Source: Tropicimonas aquimaris
GTDB lineage: Bacteria; Pseudomonadota; Alphaproteobacteria; Rhodobacterales; Rhodobacteraceae
DNA length: 64,000 nucleotides
Assembly (NCBI RefSeq): GCF_042676185.1
Contig: NZ_JBHTJT010000012.1
Coordinates: 62,001 to 126,000, forward strand
Direction of reading: 5' to 3'
A model generated the notes under the pieces. That model saw nothing but the letters and a program-made list of their open reading frames with translations, was not told where the DNA came from and searched no databases. Position numbers and translations under genes: made by a program. This document shows positions 20,117-28,909 of the stretch, piece by piece (position 1 is the first letter of the stretch; the number at the start of each line of letters is the position of its first letter).

Positions 20117-20128
20117 CCCGGACGCACC

Positions 20129-20151
20129 GGCCCCGGCATTTTGTCGGGGCC
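20129..20151 (+). terminator. Attenuating hairpin between choX and choW
   Basis: GGCCCCGGCA pairs with TGTCGGGGCC around a TTT loop (10 bp, one G-U), followed by ATTCTTTCC. Placed between the binding-protein gene and the permease gene, where partial termination commonly sets subunit ratios. Confidence 0.75.
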
Positions 20152-20185
20152 ATTCTTTCCCACGACACGGAGGAGCAGGGCACGC

Positions 20186-21022
20186 ATGGACTGGCTGACC
20201 GACAACAAGATCCCGGTGGGAAAGGTGGCCTCCGACGTCTTCGACTGGCTGCAACTGCATGGCGAGTGGTTCTTCGACGGCCTGTCGGACATGCTGGAGG
20301 CGCTGATCGACGGCATTCTGTATGTCCTGCAGACCCCGCCGCCACTGGCTGTTGTGCTCGGTTTCGTCGCCCTGACGTTCCTGCTGCAGCGCAACTGGAA
20401 GACCTGCCTGTTTGTCTTCCTCGGGTTTCTGTTCATCCTCAACCAGGGATACTGGGAGGAGACGACGGAAAGCCTGACGCTCGTGCTGTCGGCTTGCGTC
20501 GTCTGCATGGCGATCGGGGTGCCCATTGGCATCGTCGCGGCGCATCACCCGCGGTTCTACACCTATCTGCGCCCGGTTCTGGACCTGATGCAGACCTTGC
20601 CGACCTTTGTCTACCTGATCCCCGCGATCGTCTTTTTCGGGATCGGCATGGTGCCCGGACTGATCGCCACGGTCGTTTTCGTTCTGCCGGCGCCGATCCG
20701 GCTGACGCATCTGGGGGTATCGCGGACACCCAAGCCGCTTCTCGAGGCGGCGACTGCCTTTGGCGCGACGCCGACGCAGACGCTTCTGAAGGTCGAGCTG
20801 CCTTATGCCTATCCGCAGATCATGGCCGGGCTGAACCAGACCATCATGCTGTCGCTCTCGATGGTGGTGATCGCGGCGCTGGTCGGCGCCGACGGGCTCG
20901 GCGTGCCGGTGGTGCGCGCGCTCAACCAGGTGAACACCGGGCTCGGCTTCGAATCCGGCTTCGTGATCGTGGTCGTTGCAATCATGCTCGACAGGGTGCT
21001 GCAGACCGGGAGGCGGGGATGA
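20186..21022 (+). CDS. choW: Choline ABC transporter permease ChoW
   Basis: 278-residue inner-membrane permease. It has a cytoplasmic or amphipathic N-terminus (MDWLTDNKIPVG), several transmembrane segments and the ABC permease EAA-like loop (EAATAFGATPTQTLLKVELP, about residues 192-211) that docks to the ATPase. The ATG at 20186 follows a GGAGG-like sequence. Its stop overlaps the choV start by four bases. Confidence 0.94.
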   Translation: MDWLTDNKIPVGKVASDVFDWLQLHGEWFFDGLSDMLEALIDGILYVLQTPPPLAVVLGFVALTFLLQRNWKTCLFVFLGFLFILNQGYWEETTESLTLVLSACVVCMAIGVPIGIVAAHHPRFYTYLRPVLDLMQTLPTFVYLIPAIVFFGIGMVPGLIATVVFVLPAPIRLTHLGVSRTPKPLLEAATAFGATPTQTLLKVELPYAYPQIMAGLNQTIMLSLSMVVIAALVGADGLGVPVVRALNQVNTGLGFESGFVIVVVAIMLDRVLQTGRRG

Positions 21023-22080
21023 GCGCGGCTGTTACGTTCGACAACGTCTCCATCGTCTTTGGCGACCGGCCGGAGGTGGCGCTGCCGCTGATGGATGCGG
21101 GCAAGTCGCGCGCCGATATCCAGGCGGAGACCGACCAGGTGCTGGGCGTGCACAATTGCTCGCTGGAGGTCGCGCAGGGGGAGATCCTGGTGCTTATGGG
21201 CCTGTCCGGCTCGGGCAAATCCACGCTGCTGAGATCTGTCAACGGGCTCAACCCCGTTGTTCGTGGCCAAGTCACCATCCGGGACGGTGACTGGAGCTCG
21301 GAGGTGGTCGGCGCCTCCGCGGCGGACCTGCGCCGCATCCGCCGCGAATGCGTCGCGATGGTGTTCCAGCAATTCGGCCTGCTGCCCTGGCGCAGCGTGC
21401 GGGAAAATGTCGGGCTCGGGCTGGAATTGGCCGGAATGCCGCGCGCCGAGCGGGCGGCCAAGGTCGAGGAACAGCTCGAACTCGTGGGCTTGAGCGACTG
21501 GGCCGACAACAAGGTGAGCGAGCTCTCCGGCGGGATGCAGCAGCGGGTGGGGTTGGCGCGGGCCTTTGCCACTGAAGCGCCGATCCTGCTGATGGACGAA
21601 CCGTTCTCCGCACTCGACCCGCTGATCCGCAATCACCTGCAGGAGGAGTTGCTGGAGTTGCAGGAGCGGCTGCACCGGACGATCATCTTCGTCAGCCACG
21701 ACCTGGACGAGGCCTTCCGGCTGGGCAACCGCATCGCGATCATGGAGGGCGGACGGATCGTTCAGTGCGGCACGCCGCAGGAGATCTTCTCCAACCCTGC
21801 CAACGACTACGTGGCCGACTTCGTGGCCCATATGAACCCGCTCGGCGTGTTGCGGGCCCGAGATGTGATGGAACCGGCTGTGGGCGACGCCTCCGGCCCG
21901 CGTATCGCGGCAAGGACGCCGGTGGAAGAGGTGATGCGGATCCTTCTTGATGGCCCCGATACAATCGCTGTCGAGGACGACGGGAAGGTGATCGGCCAGG
22001 TGACCAAGGACACGGTGCTGCGCCGCGTGCTCGACCCGCGCGACGGCCAGACCACCGGCGAGAGCCATTGGCAGGGCTGA
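21019..22080 (+). CDS. choV: Choline ABC transporter ATP-binding protein ChoV
   Basis: 353-residue ATPase subunit of the quaternary-amine uptake (QAT) group. Walker A is MGLSGSGKSTLLR, the signature motif is ELSGGMQQRVGLARA, Walker B is PILLMDEPFSALDPL, and the switch His lies in IIFVSHDLDEA. After the ABC domain comes a short CBS-like C-terminal region ending VIGQVTKDTVLRRV. The N-terminal insertion DAGKSRADIQAETDQVLGVH is typical of the choline/proline betaine subgroup. Confidence 0.95.
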   Translation: MSAAVTFDNVSIVFGDRPEVALPLMDAGKSRADIQAETDQVLGVHNCSLEVAQGEILVLMGLSGSGKSTLLRSVNGLNPVVRGQVTIRDGDWSSEVVGASAADLRRIRRECVAMVFQQFGLLPWRSVRENVGLGLELAGMPRAERAAKVEEQLELVGLSDWADNKVSELSGGMQQRVGLARAFATEAPILLMDEPFSALDPLIRNHLQEELLELQERLHRTIIFVSHDLDEAFRLGNRIAIMEGGRIVQCGTPQEIFSNPANDYVADFVAHMNPLGVLRARDVMEPAVGDASGPRIAARTPVEEVMRILLDGPDTIAVEDDGKVIGQVTKDTVLRRVLDPRDGQTTGESHWQG

Positions 22081-22093
22081 CCTGAAACGGACA

Positions 22094-22120
22094 CCGCCCG
22101 CCTCCGGGGGAGGCGGGCGG
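22094..22120. terminator. Bidirectional terminator between choV and mmdB
   Basis: Perfect 12-bp stem CCGCCCGCCTCC / GGAGGCGGGCGG with a GGG loop, between convergent genes. No long T-tract follows on either strand, so termination may be partial or Rho-assisted. Confidence 0.7.
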
Positions 22121-22144
22121 CGCGTCTTCCGGAGTGGTAGGGTG

Positions 22145-23296
22145 TCAGCCGGCGTACCAGGCGATGAAGTACCCCGCGACCACGGCGGTGCCGATCACAC
22201 CGGCGACGTTCGGGCCCATCGCATGCATCAGCAGGAAGTTACCCGGATCGGCGCGCTGTCCTTCGACCTGGCTCACCCGAGCGGCCATGGGAACGGCGGA
22301 GACGCCGGCCGAACCGATCAGCGGATTGATCTTGTTCTTGCTGACGAGGTTCATCGCCTTGGCCATCAGCACACCGCAGGCAGTGGCGATGCCGAAAGCG
22401 ATCACGCCGAGCCCGAGGATCTTCATCGTGTCGAAGTTCAGGAACCGTTCGCCGGTCATCGTAATGCCGACGGAGGTGCCAAGGAAGATCGTGACGATGT
22501 TGATCAGCTCGTTCTGGGCGGCCTTGGTCAGGCGTTCCGTCACGAGACTCTCGCGCAGGAAGTTGCCCAGCATCAGCATCCCGATCAGCGCCGCCGCGGC
22601 GGGGACAAGCAGGATGACGACGATGGTGACCATTCCGGCAAAGATCAGCTTCTCCAGACGCGACACGGTGCGCAGGGACTTCATGCGGATCTTGCGCTCT
22701 TCCTCGGTGGTCAGCGCGCGCATGATCGGAGGCTGCAGCATCGGCACCAGCGCCATGTAGCTGTAGGCGGCCACGGCGATCGGCGCGAGCAGGTGCGGCG
22801 CCAGCTTGTTGGCGAGGAAGATCGAGGTCGGGCCGTCCGCACCGCCGATGATCCCGATGGCGCCGGCTTCCATCGGCGAGAAGCCGATGATCGTGGCGCC
22901 GAGGAAGGTCGCGAAGACCCCGAACTGTGCCGCCGCGCCGAGCAGCAGGGTGCGTGGGTTGGCGATCAGCGGCCCGAAGTCGGTGAGAGCGCCAACGCCG
23001 AGGAAGATCAGCGGCGGGAAGATCTCGTATTCCACACCCTTGGAGATGTAGTAGTAGAGGCCGCCCGGGTGGTCGCCCACCGGCGCGTTGATAAGGCCCT
23101 CGGTGGGCAGGTTGGCCAGCAGCGCCCCGAATGCGATCGGGATCAGCAGCAGCGGTTCGAATTTCTTGTAGACCCCCAGGTAGAACAGCCCGGCGATGAT
23201 CACCCACATCACGACCATCTGGCCCGTGACGTCATTGATGGCGGTCAGCTGCCAGAGCTGCTCGAGCTTGGAGGTCTCCGATACGGTGCCTTCCAT
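22145..23296 (-). CDS. mmdB: Na+-translocating decarboxylase beta subunit
   Basis: 383-residue polytopic membrane protein of the OadB/MmdB/GcdB family, the subunit that decarboxylates carboxybiotin and moves Na+ across the membrane. The key motif GIIGGADGPTSIFLANKLAP contains the conserved aspartate (Asp154) that corresponds to the essential Asp203 of Klebsiella OadB. Other family blocks are FPPLIFLGVGALTDFGPL and NPRTLLLGAAAQFGVFATFLG. It is the last gene of a four-gene operon. Confidence 0.95.
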   Translation of the reverse strand: MEGTVSETSKLEQLWQLTAINDVTGQMVVMWVIIAGLFYLGVYKKFEPLLLIPIAFGALLANLPTEGLINAPVGDHPGGLYYYISKGVEYEIFPPLIFLGVGALTDFGPLIANPRTLLLGAAAQFGVFATFLGATIIGFSPMEAGAIGIIGGADGPTSIFLANKLAPHLLAPIAVAAYSYMALVPMLQPPIMRALTTEEERKIRMKSLRTVSRLEKLIFAGMVTIVVILLVPAAAALIGMLMLGNFLRESLVTERLTKAAQNELINIVTIFLGTSVGITMTGERFLNFDTMKILGLGVIAFGIATACGVLMAKAMNLVSKNKINPLIGSAGVSAVPMAARVSQVEGQRADPGNFLLMHAMGPNVAGVIGTAVVAGYFIAWYAG

Positions 23297-23312
23297 CGAA
23301 GGAGCCCCCCAA

Positions 23313-23708
23313 TCAGGATAGGGTTACAAGGACCTGTCCCTCGGTCACGGTGGAGCCGGGGGTCACGTTGATGGCGGCGACGGTGCCGTCCTGTGGCGCG
23401 CCGATGTTGGTGTTCATCTTCATCGCTTCGAGCACCAGCAGGCTGTCGCCGGATTTCACCGCCTGGCCGACGGTGACATCGACGCTGACGACAGTGCCGG
23501 CCAGCGGGCTGGCGACATCGCCGGGGCCGGCGGCGGCGGCCGGTGCGGCAGCGACAGGGGCCGGAGCCGGCGCTGCGGCCGGGCGCGGGGCTGGGGCCGG
23601 GGCTGCGGCCGGTGCGGCTGCCGCCGGGGCGGCGGTGGCGCCCGCGTCGAGGTCCTCGACCGTCACGTCATAGGCGACGCCTTCCACAGTGATCCGCAAG
23701 CGCTTCAT
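23313..23708 (-). CDS. mmdC: Biotin carrier (gamma) subunit of the decarboxylase
   Basis: 131-residue biotinyl protein. Residues 1-25 are a short structured start, residues about 27-62 are an Ala/Pro-rich flexible linker, and the C-terminal biotinyl domain has the biotinylation site EAMKMN with Lys97. The linker lets biotin swing between the cytosolic alpha subunit and membrane beta subunit. Its ATG overlaps the stop of the delta gene by four bases. Confidence 0.94.
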   Translation of the reverse strand: MKRLRITVEGVAYDVTVEDLDAGATAAPAAAAPAAAPAPAPRPAAAPAPAPVAAAPAAAAGPGDVASPLAGTVVSVDVTVGQAVKSGDSLLVLEAMKMNTNIGAPQDGTVAAINVTPGSTVTEGQVLVTLS

Positions 23709-24127
23709 TGCTTCTGTCCTCTCAGAATATTGGGGGTCTCGCCGCCAAGCGTGGGCCGGGTCGGACCCCAGTCCTTGCGAATGCGGCGGCTCGAGAAGGT
23801 CTCGATCCGGCCTTCAAGCGGCCAGTTGGAGACCAGATGTGCAGGTGCCGCGACATGGGTCACGCGATACCCGGCGCCCAGCGTATGGGCCACGGCCGCC
23901 GCGATGGCGGCTAGGTGATGTGGGGGAACGCCTGCCGCCACCGGGGCGGCGGGCGACGCAGGGATGGTGGCGGCGGCCTTGGCGGCGGCATCGGCCGCCG
24001 CCTTCTCGCGTGCCTTGTCGGCGCGGATGAAGAAGCTGCCCACCAGGGCGCAAGCGCCCCAGATCGCCGCCAGGACCATCATTACCACGGCAAAGCCGGT
24101 GCCGATCAGTTCCAGATTGTCGATCAT
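23705..24127 (-). CDS. mmdD: OadG/MmdD-like (delta) subunit
   Basis: 140-residue small membrane subunit. One N-terminal transmembrane helix (LIGTGFAVVMMVLAAIWGAC) is followed by a charged Ala-rich segment and a soluble tail. In relatives this subunit anchors the alpha subunit to the beta subunit and holds the complex together. The tail here (about 50 residues, with RIETFSSRRIRKDWGP) is longer and more basic than in minimal OadG proteins. Confidence 0.85.
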   Translation of the reverse strand: MIDNLELIGTGFAVVMMVLAAIWGACALVGSFFIRADKAREKAAADAAAKAAATIPASPAAPVAAGVPPHHLAAIAAAVAHTLGAGYRVTHVAAPAHLVSNWPLEGRIETFSSRRIRKDWGPTRPTLGGETPNILRGQKQ

Positions 24128-24141
24128 GCTCTGGCCTCCGC

Positions 24142-25701
24142 CTACAGGGGAATGTTGCCGTGCTTCTTCGGCGGCCGGGTCTCGCGCTTCGACATCAGGC
24201 CGCGCAGGGTGAGCGCCAGGGAGCTGCGGGTCTGCCGCGGCTGGATGATGTCATGGACGAAGAGCTCTCCGGCCGAGAGATAGGGCGTCGCGAACTCGGC
24301 GCGATACTCGTCTGCCAGTTCCTTGGCCTTGGCGGCCCGGTCCTCGGCTTCCTTAAGTTCCTTGCGGTAGAGGATGTTCACCGCGCCCTCAGCGCCCATC
24401 ACGGCGATCTCGGCGGTCGGCCAGGCCAGAACCCGGTCCGCCCCCATGTCCTGGCTGCACATGGCGAGATACGCACCGCCGTAGGCCTTGCGCATGATCA
24501 CCGTGATCTTCGGGACCGTGGCAGAAGCATAGGCGAACAGCATCTTGGCGCCGTGCCGGATGATGCCGCGCCGCTCTTCGTTGACGCCGGGCAGGAAGCC
24601 CGGAACATCGACCAGGGTGACGAGCGGGATGTTGAAGACGTTGCAGAAACGCACGAACCGCGCCGCCTTGTCGGAGGCGTCGATGTCGAGCGTGCCGGCC
24701 TTCACTGTCGGCTGGTTGGAGACGAAGCCCACCACGATGCCGCCGATCCGGCCGAAGCCGATCACGATGTTGGCCGCGAAGCTTTCCATCACCTCCATGA
24801 AATCGCCGCCGTCGGCGATCTGCCGGATCACCACCCGGCAGTCGAAGGGCATCTTGGGGTCTTCGGGGACCAGTTCGTCCAGCGTCGGATCCTCCTCGAC
24901 CGAGAGATCCGCCTCGATCTTGTGCGGCGGGTCCATCATGTTGTTAGACGGCAGGAACGACAGCAGACGGTGCACGATTGCCACGGCGTGGGCGTCGTCC
25001 TCGGCGATGAAATGGATGTTGCCCGACACGCTGGCGTGGGCCTGTGCCGAACCGATCTCGTCCATCGTCGTGACCTGGCCGGTCACCGAGCGGATCACCT
25101 CTGGCCCGCAGATGAACATCTGCGCGTTCTCGCGGGTCATAATCAGGAAATCGGTGAGCGCCGGGCTGTAGGCCGCGCCGCCGGCGCAGGGGCCGGCGAT
25201 GACCGAGATCTGCGGCACCACGCCCGAGAGCTGAACGTTCCGGTAGAACACCTGCCCGTAGGCCGAGAGCGAGCCGACGCCCTCCTGGATGCGCGCCCCG
25301 CCGGAATCGTTGAAGCCGACGACCGGGATGCCGGCCTTCACCGCGTGGTCGAGCACATGGCAGATCTTCTTGGCGTGGATCTCGCCCAGCGAGCCGCCGG
25401 CGACGCCGAAATCCTGGCTGAAGGCTGCGACGGGCCGACCGTCGATGAAGCCGGAGCCGGCGATCACGCCATCGGTGGGGATGGATTTCTTCTCCATGCC
25501 GAAGTGACGGGTCTTGTGCTGCGCGTGCAGGCCGAATTCCTGGAACGTCCCTTTGGTGTAGAGCTCGTCCAGCCGTTCGCGCGCGGTCATGCGCCCCTTG
25601 GCATGTCGGTCCTCGGCCTTGGCCGCCCCGCCGCCTTCGAGCGCGATGGCGCGCCGTCTCTCCAACTCGTCCGCAAGAGCTTTGGAAATCGCCATGGTCA
25701 T
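24142..25701 (-). CDS. mmdA: Carboxyltransferase (alpha) subunit, methylmalonyl-CoA decarboxylase type
   Basis: 519-residue acyl-CoA carboxyltransferase. It has GVIAGSGFIDGRPVAAFSQD, the oxyanion-type glycine motifs GGARIQEGVGSL and GPCAGGAAYSPALTDF, and the second GG motif RKAYGGAYLAMCSQ. It is the same fold as the PccB at 44580. Being first in an operon with delta, gamma and beta subunits of a sodium pump, it most likely transfers CO2 from methylmalonyl-CoA to biotin. Glutaconyl-CoA or another acyl-CoA remains possible. An alternative start is at 25695. Confidence 0.92.
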   Translation of the reverse strand: MTMAISKALADELERRRAIALEGGGAAKAEDRHAKGRMTARERLDELYTKGTFQEFGLHAQHKTRHFGMEKKSIPTDGVIAGSGFIDGRPVAAFSQDFGVAGGSLGEIHAKKICHVLDHAVKAGIPVVGFNDSGGARIQEGVGSLSAYGQVFYRNVQLSGVVPQISVIAGPCAGGAAYSPALTDFLIMTRENAQMFICGPEVIRSVTGQVTTMDEIGSAQAHASVSGNIHFIAEDDAHAVAIVHRLLSFLPSNNMMDPPHKIEADLSVEEDPTLDELVPEDPKMPFDCRVVIRQIADGGDFMEVMESFAANIVIGFGRIGGIVVGFVSNQPTVKAGTLDIDASDKAARFVRFCNVFNIPLVTLVDVPGFLPGVNEERRGIIRHGAKMLFAYASATVPKITVIMRKAYGGAYLAMCSQDMGADRVLAWPTAEIAVMGAEGAVNILYRKELKEAEDRAAKAKELADEYRAEFATPYLSAGELFVHDIIQPRQTRSSLALTLRGLMSKRETRPPKKHGNIPL

Positions 25702-26036
25702 ACTGCTTTGTTAGGGCCGCAGCCGGGAAGGAAGCGGCGTTACCCGAGCGGATGGCCGAACCGTCCTCCCGGCGGGAAGTCGTCGTTCGCGCGGAACCCC
25801 GGAATCGCCTCGGCGATCTCGGGAAACCGACCCGCAATCACGATTTCCCTGGACGCCGCGAGTAAACTCCCATCTGGCCTCGATATAAAGCCCAAAGGTC
25901 ATGCAAATACGGACCGCTCGGTATGAGCGAGATGCGTGCAAAAGAGGCGTTTTGCCGCGATTTCAGCCCTTTTCCGCGGTTTTGGGTGCTGTTTTGCCGC
26001 AGTTTGGCGGAATCGGCGTTAGCGGCTCCGCACCGC
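25702..26036. promoter_or_regulatory. mmd operon upstream region with TTTTGCCGC repeats
   Basis: 335 bp with no convincing gene. GTTTTGCCGCGATTT (25949-25963) and GTTTTGCCGCAGTTT (25991-26005) are near-identical, 42 bp apart, with a related TTTTCCGCG at 25970-25978 midway, so the motif recurs about every 21 bp. GCAAAA (25938-25943) and TTTTGC (25950-25955) form an inverted repeat with a 6-bp spacer. The AT-rich stretch around 25881-25910 may hold the mmd promoter. Confidence 0.5.
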
Positions 26037-27413
26037 TCACGCGCCGCCCGGAAGCCCGAGGCTGTCCGCGATCAGAGGGCTCACAGGGCGGCTGTGCTGG
26101 TCCGGCGGGGTGCCGCCTGCCGTCAACTGGGCTCCCGCGACATAGACCGCCGCGATGGCGCGATCGTCACCCATCATGATGGTCGGGAAGACCGCTTCCC
26201 AGATCGTCTCTGAACGGGCGTGCCGCTGTGCGATGGCGGGGGTGGAGGCGAGATCGAGCACCACGAGGTCGGCGTCCGAGCCGGGTGCAAGCGTGCCGAT
26301 CCTGTCGTCCATGCGCATCGCCCGGGCCGAGCCGGCGGTGGCGAGCCACAGCAGTTGCGCCGGGTGCAGCGCGGTGCCGGAGAGCTGCCCGATCTCGTAG
26401 GCCGAAGCCATGGTGTGCAGCATCGAAAAGGACGAACCGCCGCCCGTGTCGGTCGCAAGCCCTACGCGCTGGCCCTCGGCCATGGCGCGTGCAGTGTCGA
26501 AGAGGCCCGATCCGATGAAGGTATTGGAGGTCGGGCAATGGATCAGCGCCGCGCCGTGATCGCGCAGCCTGGCGCGCTCGCTGTCGGTCAGCCAGATCGC
26601 ATGACCGAACATCGCGCCCTCGCGCAGCAACCCGTGCGCCTCGTAGGTGTCGAGATAGTCGCGACGGTGCGGGTGCAGGTCGCGGACCCAGTCGACCTCG
26701 TCGGTCTGCTCGCTCAGGTGGGTCTGCATCGGGCAGTCGGGGTGCTCGGCCCAGAGCGCGCCGAGCGCCTCCAGCTGCTCCGGCGTGGAGGTCGGAGAGA
26801 AGCGCGGCGTGATCGCATAGACCGCGCGCCCCTGGCCGTGCCAGGTCTCCAGCAAAGCCTTGCTCTCGTCATGCGCCGTCTGCGCATCGTCCCGCAGTCC
26901 GTCCGGGGCGTTGCGGTCCATGCAGGTGCGCCCCGCGACCACCGCCATGTTGCGGGCCTCGGCGGCCGCGAAGAACGCCTCGACCGAGGAGGGGTGGATG
27001 GTGCAGAAGCTCGCCACCGAGGTCGTGCCGTGAGAGACCATCAGGTCGAGATAGCGATCGGCGATCTCGGCCGCATAGGCCGGGTCGCCGAACCGCATTT
27101 CCTCAGGGAAGGTGTAGCTGTTGAGCCAGTCGATCAGCCGCTTGCCCCAGGAGGCGATGATCGCCGTCTGCGGGTAATGGGCGTGCGAGTCGACGAAGCC
27201 CGGCAGGATCAGCCCATCGCCATGGTCGATCACCCGCGCCTGCGGGGCGGCGGCGCGCAGGCCGTCGGCATCGCCGGTCGCCGCGATCTTGCCGTTCTCG
27301 ACCAGGATGCCGCCGCGGCGCAGATAACGGGCCGCCTCATCCGGTGGGACGTCGAACGGGTTTGCGTGGAGATCGAGGATCTGGCCGAGCACGAGTGTGG
27401 AGGGTTCGTTCAT
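26037..27413 (-). CDS. guaD: Guanine deaminase
   Basis: 458-residue amidohydrolase that converts guanine to xanthine. Metal-binding motif PGFVDSHAHYPQ (about residues 71-82), QTHLSEQTDEVDWV (zinc ligand and substrate region), GHAIWLTDSE and the aspartate in LATDTGGGSSFSML are all those of bacterial guanine deaminases. It is monocistronic and divergent from mgtE, and starts a purine salvage/degradation step. No other purine gene is adjacent. Confidence 0.93.
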   Translation of the reverse strand: MNEPSTLVLGQILDLHANPFDVPPDEAARYLRRGGILVENGKIAATGDADGLRAAAPQARVIDHGDGLILPGFVDSHAHYPQTAIIASWGKRLIDWLNSYTFPEEMRFGDPAYAAEIADRYLDLMVSHGTTSVASFCTIHPSSVEAFFAAAEARNMAVVAGRTCMDRNAPDGLRDDAQTAHDESKALLETWHGQGRAVYAITPRFSPTSTPEQLEALGALWAEHPDCPMQTHLSEQTDEVDWVRDLHPHRRDYLDTYEAHGLLREGAMFGHAIWLTDSERARLRDHGAALIHCPTSNTFIGSGLFDTARAMAEGQRVGLATDTGGGSSFSMLHTMASAYEIGQLSGTALHPAQLLWLATAGSARAMRMDDRIGTLAPGSDADLVVLDLASTPAIAQRHARSETIWEAVFPTIMMGDDRAIAAVYVAGAQLTAGGTPPDQHSRPVSPLIADSLGLPGGA

Positions 27414-27520
27414 GGATCCAACCTAGGTGTCCGCCGCCGGCCCCGCAACGCCGATCGGCAGGTTGCACCGGCTGTATGCAGGCTTATGCTGCAGCCGAAC
27501 AGGATGGAAGGGGGCTTGGG

Positions 27521-28909
27521 ATGGCGGAAGACACCGTCGAACCTGCAGCACGCGAGGACGAAGGGTATGCCCTGCAGCGCGACCGGGTCGAGCAGGTCCT
27601 GCTCGCGATCAACGCGGGCGATTCCGCGCGTCTCGGCAAGCTGCTGGACGAAATGCACCCCGCCGACGTCGCCGACCTCATGGAGCAGGTGGGCGACAAG
27701 ACGCGGCAGCTGCTGCTGCGTTTCTGGGGCCGTGACATCGACGGCGAGATCCTGTCGGAACTCGACGAGGGCGTGCGCGCCGAGGTTATCGAGTCGCTTC
27801 CCGATTCGGTGCTGAGCGAAGCCGTCCTCGATCTCGAGTCGGACGACATCGTCGACCTCGTCGAGGACCTGGAGGACGACCGGAAGGACATCGTCCTGGG
27901 CTCGCTGCCCGCCGCCGAGCGGATCGCGGTCGAACAGGCGCTGAGCTGGCCCGAATATTCCGCCGGCCGACTGATGCAGCGCGAGGTGGTCTCGGCGCCC
28001 GAGCACTGGACGGTGGGCCAGGCCATCGACTTCCTGCGCCGGGAGGACGCCCGCCTGCCGGACCAGTTCTACCACGTCATTCTCGTCGATCCGACGATGA
28101 CACCAACGGGCTACGTCACGTTGGGCAAGCTGCTGTCCTCCCCGCGGAAGCTGCCGCTGAAATCGATCACCGAGCATTCGTTCCGCACGGTCCCGGTGGA
28201 CATGGACGAGGGCGAGGTCGCCTATGCGTTCAACCAGTACCACCTGATCTCCGTTCCGGTGGTCGACCACGACGACCGCCTCGTGGGCGTGATCACGATC
28301 GACGACGCGATGGCGGTGCTCGATGACGAGCACGAGGAGGACATCCTGCTGCTTGCCGGTGTCGCCGAAGACAGCTCGCTCTCCGACAGCGCGATGGAAA
28401 CGACGAAACTGCGCCTTCCCTGGCTGGCGGTGAACCTCGCGACGGCCATTCTCGCCTCGCTGGTGATCGCGCTCTTCGACGATGTGATCGCCGAGGTCGT
28501 GGCGCTGGCGGTGCTGATGCCGATCGTGGCCTCGATGGGCGGCAACGCGGGCACCCAGTCGCTGACGGTCGCGGTGCGGGCCATCGCCACCAAGGACCTC
28601 ACCGGCTCCAACGTCTGGCGCGTGGTCGGACGGGAACTCGTGGTGGGACTGCTGAACGGGCTGGTGTTCGCCGTCGTGATGGGGATCGTGGCCCTGCTCT
28701 GGTTCGGCTCCGGCCAGATCGGCGCGGTGATCGCGGTCGCCATGGTGGTAAACCTCGCGGTGGCGGCGCTAGCGGGCATCCTTGTGCCGGTGACGATGGA
28801 GAAGCTGGGCGTCGACCCGGCGCTTGCCTCGGGCACCTTCGTCACCACGGTTACGGATGTGGTGGGCTTTTTCGCCTTCCTCGGCCTCGCCGCCGTCGTT
28901 TTGTTGTGA
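27521..28909 (+). CDS. mgtE: Magnesium transporter MgtE
   Basis: 462-residue Mg2+ channel. The N-terminal MgtE superhelical domain (about residues 30-130) has LLDEMHPADVADLMEQ; two CBS domains follow (about 140-260, including HLISVPVVDHDDRLVGVIT); and the C-terminal membrane part (about 290-462) has the pore signature MPIVASMGGNAGTQSLT. The frame is open upstream, but the ATG at 27521 behind a G-rich ribosome site gives the normal length. Its stop overlaps the next gene's GTG start. Confidence 0.96.
   Translation: MAEDTVEPAAREDEGYALQRDRVEQVLLAINAGDSARLGKLLDEMHPADVADLMEQVGDKTRQLLLRFWGRDIDGEILSELDEGVRAEVIESLPDSVLSEAVLDLESDDIVDLVEDLEDDRKDIVLGSLPAAERIAVEQALSWPEYSAGRLMQREVVSAPEHWTVGQAIDFLRREDARLPDQFYHVILVDPTMTPTGYVTLGKLLSSPRKLPLKSITEHSFRTVPVDMDEGEVAYAFNQYHLISVPVVDHDDRLVGVITIDDAMAVLDDEHEEDILLLAGVAEDSSLSDSAMETTKLRLPWLAVNLATAILASLVIALFDDVIAEVVALAVLMPIVASMGGNAGTQSLTVAVRAIATKDLTGSNVWRVVGRELVVGLLNGLVFAVVMGIVALLWFGSGQIGAVIAVAMVVNLAVAALAGILVPVTMEKLGVDPALASGTFVTTVTDVVGFFAFLGLAAVVLL

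Noticed and set aside
25923..26213. 96-residue plus-strand ORF upstream of mmdA
   Set aside because: It overlaps the 3' end of guanine deaminase on the other strand, has low-complexity Arg/Ala composition and no ribosome site.
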